Source: Ichthyenterobacterium magnum
GTDB lineage: Bacteria; Bacteroidota; Bacteroidia; Flavobacteriales; Flavobacteriaceae
Assembly (NCBI RefSeq): GCF_003610635.1
Contig: NZ_RAQJ01000001.1
Location: 930,474-994,473, forward strand
Direction: 5' to 3'
DNA: 64,000 nucleotides
The position numbers were made by a program, and so were the translations under genes. Below the pieces are notes generated by a model. The model was not told the origin of the DNA. It ran no database searches and saw nothing but the letters and a program-made list of their open reading frames with translations. Below, one piece after another: positions 6,933-15,572 of this stretch; positions within the stretch are counted from its first letter, which is position 1; each line of letters starts with the position of its first letter.

Positions 6933-9308
6933 ATGAAACACATTTTTTTAGGCTTATGCCTGTTGTTTAGTACAATTTTATTTGCCCAAGAAACATTTAG
7001 TATAAGAGGCACAATTAAAGATGTAAAAAACGGAGAAACATTGCTTGGTGCATCCGTCTTTTTAAAAGGCACAACAAATGGCGCAGTAACAAACGAATAT
7101 GGATTCTTTTCTATAACAGCACCAAAGGGAACATATACTTTAATAATATCTTATTTAGGATATGAAGAAATGTCTCAAGACATTATTTTGGACACAGATC
7201 AAACTTTAAATATAGAAATTAAAGAGCTGTCAACTCAGTTAGATGAAATTGTTATTATAGCAGAAGAATCTGAGCGTATGAATATAAAGAAACCTCAAAT
7301 GAGTGTTTCTAAACTCAATGCATCAACAATTAAGCAAATTCCTGCGGTTTTAGGAGAGGTTGATGTTATTAAGTCAATTCAAATGTTACCAGGTGTAACA
7401 AATAATGGTGAAGGTACTGCTGGTTTTAATGTAAGAGGTGGAGCTGCAGATCAAAACTTAGTGCTATTAGACGAAGCGATAATATACAATACATCACACT
7501 TTTTTGGCTTCTTTTCTGTTTTTAATGCTGATGCAATAAAAGACATTAAGCTGTATAAAGGTGATATTCCTGCAAAATTTGGGGGTCGTGTATCATCTGT
7601 GCTGGATGTTAGGCAGAAAGATGGAAATAGTAAAAACTTTGGCTTATCTGGAGGTATTGGTTTGATATCTAGCAGGTTAACAGCAGAATCGCCATTATTT
7701 AAAGACAAAGGGTCATTTTTAATCGCTGGTAGAACATCATATGCGCATTTGTTTATGCCAGCAATTAAAGACGTAAAGGATGATAAAATTTCTTTTTATG
7801 ATCTTAACCTCAAAACTAATTATGAAATAAATAAAAACAACCGTGTTTATCTTTCGGGATATTTTGGAAGAGATATTTTCGACATATCAAAAGTTGTAAA
7901 AAATAGATACGGTAATACGTCTGGTAATCTTAGATGGAATCATGTTTTTAATGATAAGCTATTTTCTAATCTGTCGTTAATCTACAGTAAATATGACTAT
8001 CAAGTTGTACTAGACTTTGTTAAGTTAGATTGGATAGCAGATATTAAAAATTATAACCTTAAATATGATTTTGGTTATTATGTAAATAACAAGTTAAAAC
8101 TGGATTTTGGTTTAAGTGGTATTTTATATAATTTAAACCCAGGAGAAGTAAAACCAACATCAGAAAGCTCGCCAATAAACTATTTAAAATTAGAACAAAA
8201 AAGAGCTTTTGAAAGTGGACTATATGTAAGTGCAGAGCACAAGTTAACAGATAAACTAACCGCCCAATATGGACTGCGCTATAGTAGGTTTTCTAGGCTA
8301 GGAGGCCAAAATGTAATGAACTATGTTGGCAACCAACCAGTAGTTTATAATAATGATTTAGGTATCTATGAAGAAGGAGAAGAGTCTGGAGAAACATTTT
8401 ATAAAAAAAATGAGTCTATTAAAACGTTTAATAATTTCGAACCAAGATTGGGGCTTTCTTACCAATTAAACCAATCATCTTCAATAAAAGCAAGTTATAC
8501 TAAATCATCACAATACTTACATTTATTATCTAATACATCAGCGGTTACACCTTTAGATGTTTGGGCACCTAGCGGCAAATATATAAAACCTCAATTGTCA
8601 AATCAATACGCTATAGGTTACTATAAAAACTTTAATGACAATAAATACTCCTTAGAGGTAGAAACGTATTATAAAACAGTAAAAAATAGAATAGACTATG
8701 TCGATGGTTCAGATTTAATTGGAACCAATACAATAGAAACTGAGATATTAAACGGTAAGGCTAGAGCATATGGATTGGAAGTTTTATTAAGAAAAAACAA
8801 AGGAAATTTTACCGGATGGCTTGCATACACCTTATCAAAATCTGAACAAAAAACATTAGGAGGAAACGCAGGTGGTCCCGGAATAAATAAAGGAAAATGG
8901 TATAACACGCCTTATGATAGAACTCATGATATCTCTCTAACAGGAATATATAAGTTAAATAACAAATGGAGTTTCAGTGGTAATTTGGTTTATCAAACAG
9001 GAAGACCCGTAACCTATCCAAATGGTCAATATGAATATGAAGGTTTATCTGTGGCTAGTTATTCTGGAAGAAACGAAGACAGATTACCAGATTATCACCG
9101 ATTAGATATTTCTGCAATATATAAACCCAATAGAAGACCTGACAAGCAATGGAAAGGCGAATGGGTTTTCGGTTTGTATAATGTATATAATCGCAAAAAT
9201 GCAGCATCAGTCTCATTTAGACAAAATGACGAATCAGGAAAAAACGAAGCATTAAGAACCGCTATTTTTGGTCTAATACCTTCAATTACTTACAATTTTA
9301 AATTTTAA
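6933..9308 (+). CDS. TonB-dependent outer-membrane receptor with CarboxypepD_reg-like N-terminus
   Basis: A 791-residue protein from ATG 6933, chosen because it gives a clean signal peptide (MKHIFLGLCLLFSTILFAQ) and lies after the promoter; an upstream in-frame ATG at 6864 overlaps the promoter. Residues about 21-105 form the carboxypeptidase-regulatory-like beta domain (IRGTIKDVKNGETLLGASVFLKG). The plug follows (GFNVRGGAADQNLVLLDEA; RVSSVLDVRQKDG), then a 22-strand-type barrel ending with aromatic Phe. It is paired with a DUF4249 lipoprotein, the usual partner of this receptor class. The ligand is unknown. The ECF promoter suggests control by the sigma factor encoded downstream. Confidence 0.9.
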   Translation: MKHIFLGLCLLFSTILFAQETFSIRGTIKDVKNGETLLGASVFLKGTTNGAVTNEYGFFSITAPKGTYTLIISYLGYEEMSQDIILDTDQTLNIEIKELSTQLDEIVIIAEESERMNIKKPQMSVSKLNASTIKQIPAVLGEVDVIKSIQMLPGVTNNGEGTAGFNVRGGAADQNLVLLDEAIIYNTSHFFGFFSVFNADAIKDIKLYKGDIPAKFGGRVSSVLDVRQKDGNSKNFGLSGGIGLISSRLTAESPLFKDKGSFLIAGRTSYAHLFMPAIKDVKDDKISFYDLNLKTNYEINKNNRVYLSGYFGRDIFDISKVVKNRYGNTSGNLRWNHVFNDKLFSNLSLIYSKYDYQVVLDFVKLDWIADIKNYNLKYDFGYYVNNKLKLDFGLSGILYNLNPGEVKPTSESSPINYLKLEQKRAFESGLYVSAEHKLTDKLTAQYGLRYSRFSRLGGQNVMNYVGNQPVVYNNDLGIYEEGEESGETFYKKNESIKTFNNFEPRLGLSYQLNQSSSIKASYTKSSQYLHLLSNTSAVTPLDVWAPSGKYIKPQLSNQYAIGYYKNFNDNKYSLEVETYYKTVKNRIDYVDGSDLIGTNTIETEILNGKARAYGLEVLLRKNKGNFTGWLAYTLSKSEQKTLGGNAGGPGINKGKWYNTPYDRTHDISLTGIYKLNNKWSFSGNLVYQTGRPVTYPNGQYEYEGLSVASYSGRNEDRLPDYHRLDISAIYKPNRRPDKQWKGEWVFGLYNVYNRKNAASVSFRQNDESGKNEALRTAIFGLIPSITYNFKF

Positions 9309-9312
9309 TTCA

Positions 9313-10158
9313 ATGAAAACAATAATAAAAATAGTTGTTCTATTTACTTTAGTTTTAGTTTCGTCTTGTGAAGACGTTATAGATGTAAACGTACCAACGG
9401 CAAATCCAAGACTGGTTATTGAGGCGTCGTTAGATTGGGAAAAAGGAACAGCCGGAAATAACCAAACTATTAAATTAAGCACATCTACACCTTATTTTGA
9501 TACAACAGTTAATAATGAAGTAACAGGAGCTTTAGTTAAAGTTACTAATGCGATCACTAACGACGAGTATAATTTTATTGATCAAAATGATGGTACATAT
9601 ACGATAACTAATTTTGTTCCTATAATTAATGATTCTTATGTTTTAGAGGTTATTTATAACGGAGAAACCTATACAGCCACAGAAACATTAAAATCAGTTT
9701 CTGAAATTAATAGGGTAGAACAATCTATTGAAGGCGGTTTTGATGATGAAGTTTTAGATGTTTCAATATTTTGGGATGATCCAGCAGGCCAAGAAAACTA
9801 TTATTTAATAAAGTTTAAAGAGCAAGGAGACCTACTACCTATTCTTGAAGACCAATCTGATGAGTTTTCAAATGGTAATGAAATGGATGATTTTTTTGAA
9901 AAAGACAGAGAAGATGACGACGATCAAAATGAATTTAATCCTGGAGATGTTGTAGACATATCGTTATATGGCATTTCAGAACGTTACTATAATTATATAA
10001 GATTATTAATTGAGCAATATGATAGTGGAGGAGACCCATTTAGTTCTAATTCTGCAGAAATAAGAGGAAATTGTATTAATACAACCAACGCTCAAAATTA
10101 TGCGTTTGGATATTTTAGACTTTCAGAATTTGATACCGTAAATTATATTTTCGAATAA
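9313..10158 (+). CDS. DUF4249-family lipoprotein, TonB receptor partner
   Basis: A 281-residue protein with a lipoprotein signal (SSC, Cys19) followed by EDVIDVNVP and LVIEASLDWEKG, the typical start of DUF4249 proteins. The body is beta-rich with an Asp/Glu-rich stretch around residues 185-215 (bases about 9870-9950). It starts 4 bases after the receptor stop, so it is in the same operon. DUF4249 proteins are thought to be surface lipoproteins working with the receptor, but no substrate is known. Confidence 0.85.
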   Translation: MKTIIKIVVLFTLVLVSSCEDVIDVNVPTANPRLVIEASLDWEKGTAGNNQTIKLSTSTPYFDTTVNNEVTGALVKVTNAITNDEYNFIDQNDGTYTITNFVPIINDSYVLEVIYNGETYTATETLKSVSEINRVEQSIEGGFDDEVLDVSIFWDDPAGQENYYLIKFKEQGDLLPILEDQSDEFSNGNEMDDFFEKDREDDDDQNEFNPGDVVDISLYGISERYYNYIRLLIEQYDSGGDPFSSNSAEIRGNCINTTNAQNYAFGYFRLSEFDTVNYIFE

Positions 10159-10181
10159 TTAAAATTTTAATATAATGATAT

Positions 10182-10208
10182 GCAACCTTTAACTTTTTAT
10201 TTTGTCTA
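10182..10208 (+). promoter_or_regulatory. ECF-sigma-type promoter before the sigma-factor operon
   Basis: GCAACC (10182-10187), a 16-base spacer and GTCTA (10204-10208), with the same boxes and spacing as the promoter at 6866-6892; the surrounding bases (TGCAACCTTT, TTGTCTAT) also match closely. It is 46 bases before the sigma gene, so the sigma factor probably drives its own transcription. Confidence 0.7.
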
Positions 10209-10253
10209 TTAAAATAAAGATGAAGTAAGATTGCATATCATATTTAAATAATA

Positions 10254-10787
10254 GTGAACAACCCTATACTATTTACACATAAAGCCCTTATTGAGAGGAG
10301 TAAATTAGGAGACCGTAAAATGCAATACAAACTGTATTCGCTATACGTTGACGCTATGTATAATGTTAGTATAAGAATTGTAAAAGTAAAAGAAGATGCC
10401 GAAGATGTTGTGCAAGACAGTTTTATTGATGCTTTTAAGCATTTGAGCACTTTTAAGTATCAAAGTACATTTGGGTCTTGGTTAAAAAGAATAGTAGTTA
10501 ATAAAAGCATTAATTACTTAAAAGTAAAGCGAATCCCATTAGTAGCAATTGACGAGCAAGACTATTGGATTTCAGAGCCAGAAAGCATAAAAGAACCACA
10601 ATTAGACATTAATAAAATAAAAGCAGCAATAAAAACACTTCCTCAAGGCTATCAAACAATTATAAACCTATATTTAATTGAAGGCTATGACCATAATGAA
10701 ATAGGAGATATTTTAGAGATAAGCGTATCAACCTCTAAGTCTCAATACCATAGAGCTAAAAAGAAATTAGTTGAATTAATTAATTGA
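10254..10787 (+). CDS. ECF-type RNA polymerase sigma factor
   Basis: A 177-residue sigma-70 family protein of the ECF group: region 2 at about residues 20-90 (EDAEDVVQDSFIDAFKHL, then FGSWLKRIVVNKSINYLK) and region 4 at about 118-172 (LPQGYQTIINLYLIEGYDHNEIG, then a helix-turn-helix with SQYHRAKKKL). The start is GTG at 10254: an in-frame stop lies at 10245 and the next ATG would cut into region 2. It opens a four-gene operon with a likely anti-sigma factor. The matching promoters before it and before the TonB receptor point to autoregulation and control of the receptor pair. Confidence 0.92.
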   Translation: MNNPILFTHKALIERSKLGDRKMQYKLYSLYVDAMYNVSIRIVKVKEDAEDVVQDSFIDAFKHLSTFKYQSTFGSWLKRIVVNKSINYLKVKRIPLVAIDEQDYWISEPESIKEPQLDINKIKAAIKTLPQGYQTIINLYLIEGYDHNEIGDILEISVSTSKSQYHRAKKKLVELIN

Positions 10788-10789
10788 AG

Positions 10790-11335
10790 ATGAAGGACGA
10801 ATTAGAACAATACATAATAGAAAACAAAGATCAATTTGACAGCTATAAATTAGATGAGGTTGATAAACTAAAGTTTTGGAGTAACATTTCAAACCAATTA
10901 CCCGAGCAACCTAAAAAAGTTATACCTATTTGGAAAAACTCAGTTTTTAAAATTGCCGCTAGTATAATAATAGTATTAGGTTGCTCTTTTTTAGCCATCA
11001 TGTTTAACAATAATAGTTATGAAAACAATATTGTAAACCAAGAATTAAATGAAATAGATGGGTATTATAAATCACTAGTAAATAATCAAATACAATTAAT
11101 AAAAACCAGTTCAAACCTATCAACTAAAGATCAAGAAGATTTCTTGCTTTTAGTTGATGATTTAGATGCAGAATACCTCAAGCTTAAAAACGAATTAAAA
11201 GAAGGAATTAATAATCAAAGAATTATAGAAGCTATAATTGCTAATTATAGAAAAAAAATCCAATTAATGGAAAATCTTTTAGATAGATCATACCCTATTA
11301 AAACAAATTTTGATGATGGCGAACTTATTTTATAA
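10790..11335 (+). CDS. Probable membrane-bound anti-sigma factor
   Basis: A 181-residue protein from ATG 10790 (an in-frame TTG sits two codons upstream). It has a hydrophilic N-terminal segment of about 50 residues, one membrane helix at about 52-72 (VFKIAASIIIVLGCSFLAIMF), and a charged, helical C-terminal half. Size, topology and position two bases after an ECF sigma gene fit an anti-sigma factor, with the N-terminus in the cytoplasm. No zinc-binding HxxxCxxC motif is present, so it is not of the ZAS type. The function rests on context. Confidence 0.6.
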   Translation: MKDELEQYIIENKDQFDSYKLDEVDKLKFWSNISNQLPEQPKKVIPIWKNSVFKIAASIIIVLGCSFLAIMFNNNSYENNIVNQELNEIDGYYKSLVNNQIQLIKTSSNLSTKDQEDFLLLVDDLDAEYLKLKNELKEGINNQRIIEAIIANYRKKIQLMENLLDRSYPIKTNFDDGELIL

Positions 11336-12404
11336 AACCGTTGTTTGTGGCGTTTTAGTATTGCTTTCATACAGTATGCAAGGACAAAACAAATTAAGTA
11401 AAGAAATTAAACAAACACATCCACTAACAAATAATGGTGCTTTATATATAGAAAATAAGTATGGAGATATTTATTTAAACGGATGGGAAAAAAACGAAAT
11501 AGAAATTGTTGTAACTATTGAGGCAAATGGCAAAAACCTAGAAAAAGCACAAGAACTTTTAAGTTTAATTAATAGCAACATAGCAGTTTCTAACAAACAA
11601 ATTATAGTAAAATCAGAAATATCTCAGAAAAAAACAGGCTTTTTTAATAAATACATTAATAAAATAGACCCATTTAAAAATGAAAAAACAAATACAGTAA
11701 TAGATTATACAATAATGCTTCCAAAAGCAACCGAGGTTGAAATATTTAATAAGTACGGAGATGTGATTATTTCAGACTGGAACGGCAAATTAAAAACTAC
11801 TGTAGAGCATGGAGATATAAGACTGTTAGACAGTATTACAAATTCAAACCTATCTATAAAATATGGTAAACTTAGAGCAAGTACATTATATAAAACCAAT
11901 GTTTTAGCAAAAGACGCCTCCATTTCTATAAATAGCTCAAACAATTTAAAATTAGAATCTAACGGATCAGAAATAACCTTAGATGTTATAGGTAGTTTAG
12001 ATTTAAACTCTAATAAAGACAATATAGAAATTAATCAACTTAACAATGTATTTGGAACTCTTAAATATTCAACCACTGTGTTTAATAATGTTTCTAAAAA
12101 AGTGAATCTAGATTTAAATCTAACAGAATTAAGACTATTAAAGTTTAATACAGCATATCCCAATATAGATATTAATCAAAAATCGTCAGAGGTGTATATA
12201 AATATTTCTGAGACTAATTTTAAGTTTGACGCAAAACTAGAACAAGGCGTTTTGCGTATTCCAAAATCACTACACAATATAAACAGTGATGTCATTGATA
12301 AAAAAGATAAGATTAGGCATATTACCGCTTCATATAAAAAAGAAGGTAGTGGGACTTTATATTTTAAAGGAGAAAAGGGAGTAATTATTTTAAAGGAATT
12401 GTAG
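11313..12404 (+). CDS. Secreted DUF4097-like / adhesin-like beta-helical protein
   Basis: About 363 residues, with ATG at 11313 and 11316 as alternative starts overlapping the upstream gene. A signal peptide (ANLFYKTVVCGVLVLLSYSMQGQ) precedes a beta-rich body. The motif KYGD recurs (NKYGDIYLNGW, about 50; FNKYGDVIISDW, about 148; IKYGKL later), each followed by short alternating polar/hydrophobic strands, as in the DUF4097/GIN-type beta-solenoid adhesin fold. The role is unknown; it may be the envelope component sensed or produced by this sigma operon. Confidence 0.6.
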   Translation: MMANLFYKTVVCGVLVLLSYSMQGQNKLSKEIKQTHPLTNNGALYIENKYGDIYLNGWEKNEIEIVVTIEANGKNLEKAQELLSLINSNIAVSNKQIIVKSEISQKKTGFFNKYINKIDPFKNEKTNTVIDYTIMLPKATEVEIFNKYGDVIISDWNGKLKTTVEHGDIRLLDSITNSNLSIKYGKLRASTLYKTNVLAKDASISINSSNNLKLESNGSEITLDVIGSLDLNSNKDNIEINQLNNVFGTLKYSTTVFNNVSKKVNLDLNLTELRLLKFNTAYPNIDINQKSSEVYINISETNFKFDAKLEQGVLRIPKSLHNINSDVIDKKDKIRHITASYKKEGSGTLYFKGEKGVIILKEL

Positions 12405-12423
12405 AATTAAATCAACCAAATAA

Positions 12424-13092
12424 ATGAAAAAATTAGTTATTCTAGTACTTACTTTAATTAGTATTAATTCATTAAACGCCCAAGTAAATGAAACCAATGA
12501 ATATGTAGAATTTGACGACAGAAAAAATGTCGTTCATGGTGTCTACATAGGTTTTGGTGGTCATTATGGAAGAATGGATAGCGAAGATACCGTTTTAGCT
12601 ACATTTAAATTGGCTTATGTAGCCAATCGCCAATTAGAGGTAGGATTCGCTTTTACAGGTTTTTATAACGATAGACCTAATACACAACCCAATTTATTTG
12701 ATGGAAACAAAGTGCTTTTAGTAGGAGGTTATGGAGGTTTTCACGTTGAGCCTATTTTATTTGGAGACCGTTTTATAAGCATTTCTTTCCCTACGTTAAT
12801 TGGTGGAGGACTTGTTACCTATAGAGGAATTGACACACTTGAAAACGAAAATATTGAGTTAGAAGATAAAGATTTTGATAGCTTTTTTATTGTAGAACCA
12901 GGAATTAATATTCTTTATAATTTTAGTCGCTACACACAATTAGAAACAGGTGTTAGATACCGGTTTACAAGTGATTATAATCTTTCGCCATTTAAAAGCA
13001 AAGATAACCTTAACGGATATTCAATAATAGTTGGACTCAAAATAGGAGTATTTAATATGGGAAGAAAGAAAAAGATAAAAGATAAGTTTTAA
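12424..13092 (+). CDS. Predicted outer-membrane beta-barrel protein
   Basis: A 222-residue protein with a cleavable signal (MKKLVILVLTLISINSLNAQ) and alternating amphipathic strands (VVHGVYIGFGGHYGRM, YVANRQLEVGFAFTGFY, FSRYTQLETGVRYRF, YSIIVGLKIGVF) typical of small barrels. It follows the adhesin-like gene by 19 bases and is the last gene of the sigma operon. No specific family is recognised. It converges on the lipid-kinase gene with only a 19-base gap. Confidence 0.7.
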   Translation: MKKLVILVLTLISINSLNAQVNETNEYVEFDDRKNVVHGVYIGFGGHYGRMDSEDTVLATFKLAYVANRQLEVGFAFTGFYNDRPNTQPNLFDGNKVLLVGGYGGFHVEPILFGDRFISISFPTLIGGGLVTYRGIDTLENENIELEDKDFDSFFIVEPGINILYNFSRYTQLETGVRYRFTSDYNLSPFKSKDNLNGYSIIVGLKIGVFNMGRKKKIKDKF

Positions 13093-13111
13093 GTAAACAC
13101 TTCATTAAGTT

Positions 13112-14032
13112 TTACAAGTAAAACGAAAATGCTTTAGGGATTACTGAAGCCGTAAAACCACCTTTACCAATAAGCTCTCCATCGGCTTGTATAAATGGTA
13201 AATGGTCTTGTTTAATTTCAATAGTCACTACTTGTGATTTAAATGTGTTAACTTTTTTAAAGTTCACGATTTTACCATTAAATAGTTTGGCTACATTTTT
13301 TAAAATATCAAATGTTTTAAAGTCTTTGGCTATGCTAATATCAAATAAACCATCAAAAGCATTTGGTGATTCTGTAAGTTGCATTCCGCCACCAGAATAG
13401 TTGCATAAACCCACCAAAACCATTAATGATTTTGAGGCTTCTATTTTGGAATTAATAACTACTTTCGATTTAAAATTTTTAAAAGATGACAATCCTAATA
13501 ATGTTCCTGTAAGATAGGCTAGAGCACCAAAACGTTTATATTTTTCTACTTTACTAACCACATAACCATCAAAACCTACACCAGCAAGATTGTTAAAATA
13601 GATGGCTGGCTTATCGTCATTTAAAAACTCAATTTTGCCAACATCCTGAAGTTTTGTTTTTCCTTTTTTAATAAGTTGAATAGCCTGATTAACCCTTTTA
13701 GGAATACTATGGGTTTTAACCCAATCATTTCCAGTTCCAATAGGGATAACACCAACATTAATAAGGCTTGAAGAGACCTTATTTTGAGTCATAATACCAT
13801 TAACAATGTTATGAAGCGTTCCGTCACCACCAATACTTATAAGGTTTAAAACTCCTTTATTAATGGCTTTATGTACCAACTCAACACTATGGTTTTCATA
13901 TTGTGTAAAAGCAAAATCAAAGTCAAAATTGTGTTGTTCTAGAAATTTCTTGATACAAGGCCATTTTTTGCGACAAGACCCATTGCCAGACGTTGGATTA
14001 ATAATAACGAACCAAGCTTTAAATTCAGTCAT
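13112..14032 (-). CDS. Diacylglycerol/YegS-type lipid kinase
   Basis: A 306-residue protein of the DAGK catalytic family. NPTSGNGSC (about 12-20) is the first nucleotide-binding segment; GGDGTLHNIVNGI (about 83-95) is the diagnostic glycine-rich catalytic loop; IPIGTGNDW (about 112-120) and QADGE near the C-terminus complete the site. Enzymes of this group phosphorylate diacylglycerol or related lipids at the inner membrane face. The start is 3 bases downstream of the holB stop, so the two are probably one transcript. Confidence 0.9.
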   Translation of the reverse strand: MTEFKAWFVIINPTSGNGSCRKKWPCIKKFLEQHNFDFDFAFTQYENHSVELVHKAINKGVLNLISIGGDGTLHNIVNGIMTQNKVSSSLINVGVIPIGTGNDWVKTHSIPKRVNQAIQLIKKGKTKLQDVGKIEFLNDDKPAIYFNNLAGVGFDGYVVSKVEKYKRFGALAYLTGTLLGLSSFKNFKSKVVINSKIEASKSLMVLVGLCNYSGGGMQLTESPNAFDGLFDISIAKDFKTFDILKNVAKLFNGKIVNFKKVNTFKSQVVTIEIKQDHLPFIQADGELIGKGGFTASVIPKAFSFYL

Positions 14033-14034
14033 TA

Positions 14035-15183
14035 TTAAGCCGTTTTTTTATGAAGCAAACGCGTAAGTTTAATAGATAAATCTGTTAGAATAATTTTAGA
14101 ATTACCATTGCGCTCTATATGGTAAATAGCGTCTTGTAGCTCATCACTAATTTCTAAAATATTGGCATTATGAATAAAAGGTGCAAAGTTTTCTAGTTTA
14201 AAGTTTTTCGATTTTGGTTCTATATACACCAAATCATTAGCGTTGTAATTTAATAAAAGTGCTTGTCTAAAAAAATCAATGCAAAAATGAAGAAATTGTT
14301 TTTGTGTTTCTCGACCTGTTTTTGCAATAGTTTCGCTCCAAGAGATTAAATCGTGAATTGCGCTTTTATTTCCTTTGGCTTTAAAGGCCGAACGAATCCA
14401 AAACACAAACCATTCTTCAAATTGTAAATCTTCACTGTCTTGGTAAACTAAATCACAAGCTTTGTTATAATTACCATTTGCCTGATGCGCAATTTTTGTA
14501 GCAACAGCTTCATTTAAATCGTATTGTTTCATTAAGCCTTTTACTATAACTGTTTCTGCTAAAGGCGGAAAATGTAAGAGTTGACAACGTGATTTTATAG
14601 TGTTTATAATTTGCTCTTCGTCTTCTGCAATAAGAATAAAAACGGTTTTATTAGGCGGCTCTTCTAAAAGTTTTAGTAGTTGATTTGCGGGAGCATCATT
14701 TTGAGAAGTTAAATTTTCAGCCATCCAAATAATCATGACTTTGTAACCACCTTCATATGCTTTTAGCGACAGTTTTTTAACAATAATTTCCGAATCCCTA
14801 ACACTTATATTTCCTTGCTTATTTTCAATTCCAATAGATTTATACCAATCAAACAAATTTCCATAAGGCTGTTTTATCAATAAATCACGCCATTCTTCAA
14901 TAAAATCATCTGAAATAGGTTTGGATTTTACTTTATCATTTGTATTTACAGGATATGTAAAGTGTAAATCAGGATGAGTGAGTTTTTTAAATTTTAAATC
15001 ACAATCGTTATTGTCTTCATTGTTTTTACATAATAAATATTGCGCATAAGCAATAGCCATTGGTAAAGTACCAGAGCCTTCTGGACCAATAAATAATTGT
15101 GCATGTGGTACTCTGTCATTATCAACACCTTGTATTAGATGTTTTTTAATGTGTTCTTGACCTAAAACTTCACTAAATAGCAT
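14035..15183 (-). CDS. holB: DNA polymerase III delta' subunit
   Basis: A 382-residue clamp-loader subunit from the ATG at 15183, giving MLFSEVLGQEHIKKHL, the normal N-terminus; an upstream in-frame ATG at 15213 overlaps the promoter region and adds ten non-conserved residues. The P-loop region reads GPEGSGTLPMA: the Walker A lysine is absent, as expected for delta', which does not hydrolyse ATP. The SRCQ motif (KSRCQLLHF) after sensor 1 is present, as is LLEEPPNKTVF. The cysteines of the classical zinc module are mostly missing. It is a core replication gene. Confidence 0.9.
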   Translation of the reverse strand: MLFSEVLGQEHIKKHLIQGVDNDRVPHAQLFIGPEGSGTLPMAIAYAQYLLCKNNEDNNDCDLKFKKLTHPDLHFTYPVNTNDKVKSKPISDDFIEEWRDLLIKQPYGNLFDWYKSIGIENKQGNISVRDSEIIVKKLSLKAYEGGYKVMIIWMAENLTSQNDAPANQLLKLLEEPPNKTVFILIAEDEEQIINTIKSRCQLLHFPPLAETVIVKGLMKQYDLNEAVATKIAHQANGNYNKACDLVYQDSEDLQFEEWFVFWIRSAFKAKGNKSAIHDLISWSETIAKTGRETQKQFLHFCIDFFRQALLLNYNANDLVYIEPKSKNFKLENFAPFIHNANILEISDELQDAIYHIERNGNSKIILTDLSIKLTRLLHKKTA

Positions 15184-15187
15184 AGGG

Positions 15188-15195
15188 CAAATATA
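15188..15195 (-). promoter_or_regulatory. Candidate -7 element for holB, abutting its start
   Basis: On the minus strand TATATTTG ends 5 bases before the ATG at 15183. If used, transcription would start at or next to the start codon, giving a leaderless or nearly leaderless message. This also supports the shorter holB start. Confidence 0.4.
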
Positions 15196-15572
15196 GTTTT
15201 TTGTTTTTAACATTATCTTGTCTCAAATAAAAAGATAAATCGGCTTATTCTTATATTTTATACTAGAGTTTACAGATAAAAAAAGACTCAAAACACATGT
15301 TTTTTATTCTAGATATTACAGAAAGCACTAATAAAAGTTTCACTAAATTAAACATTAAATTTTTTGTCGATTTTAAATCTTTTTAAGAGTATTTATAAAA
15401 AAACTATTAAAAAATTATTTCAGAAAATATTAAAGAACTTATTTTGCTAATTAATTCTGGTTTCACAATTAAAACAACAACTAATGAAACACCTTAGGTT
15501 AATTTTCAATCCTTAAGCGAAATATTAATAAGGTGTTCCATATGACAAAAAAAAAACAATAAATATTATCAT
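15196..15572 (+). other. Long AT-rich gap between holB and pgk with an inverted repeat
   Basis: About 380 bases without a gene. The last third, before pgk, holds an inverted repeat ACACCTTA (15489-15496) / TAAGGTGT (15529-15536) and a CATATG pair around 15539 and the start codon. No open frame, tRNA or known RNA motif was recognised. It probably contains the pgk promoter and a long leader; no clean TTG/TAnnTTTG pair was seen. Confidence 0.4.

Noticed and set aside
13105-13125. GTTTTAC-AA-GTAAAAC palindrome between the barrel and lipid-kinase genes as a terminator
   Set aside because: The two-base centre cannot form a normal hairpin loop and no T run follows.
15184-15213. Longer holB start
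   Set aside because: The extra ten residues are not family-like, and a -7 box overlaps them.
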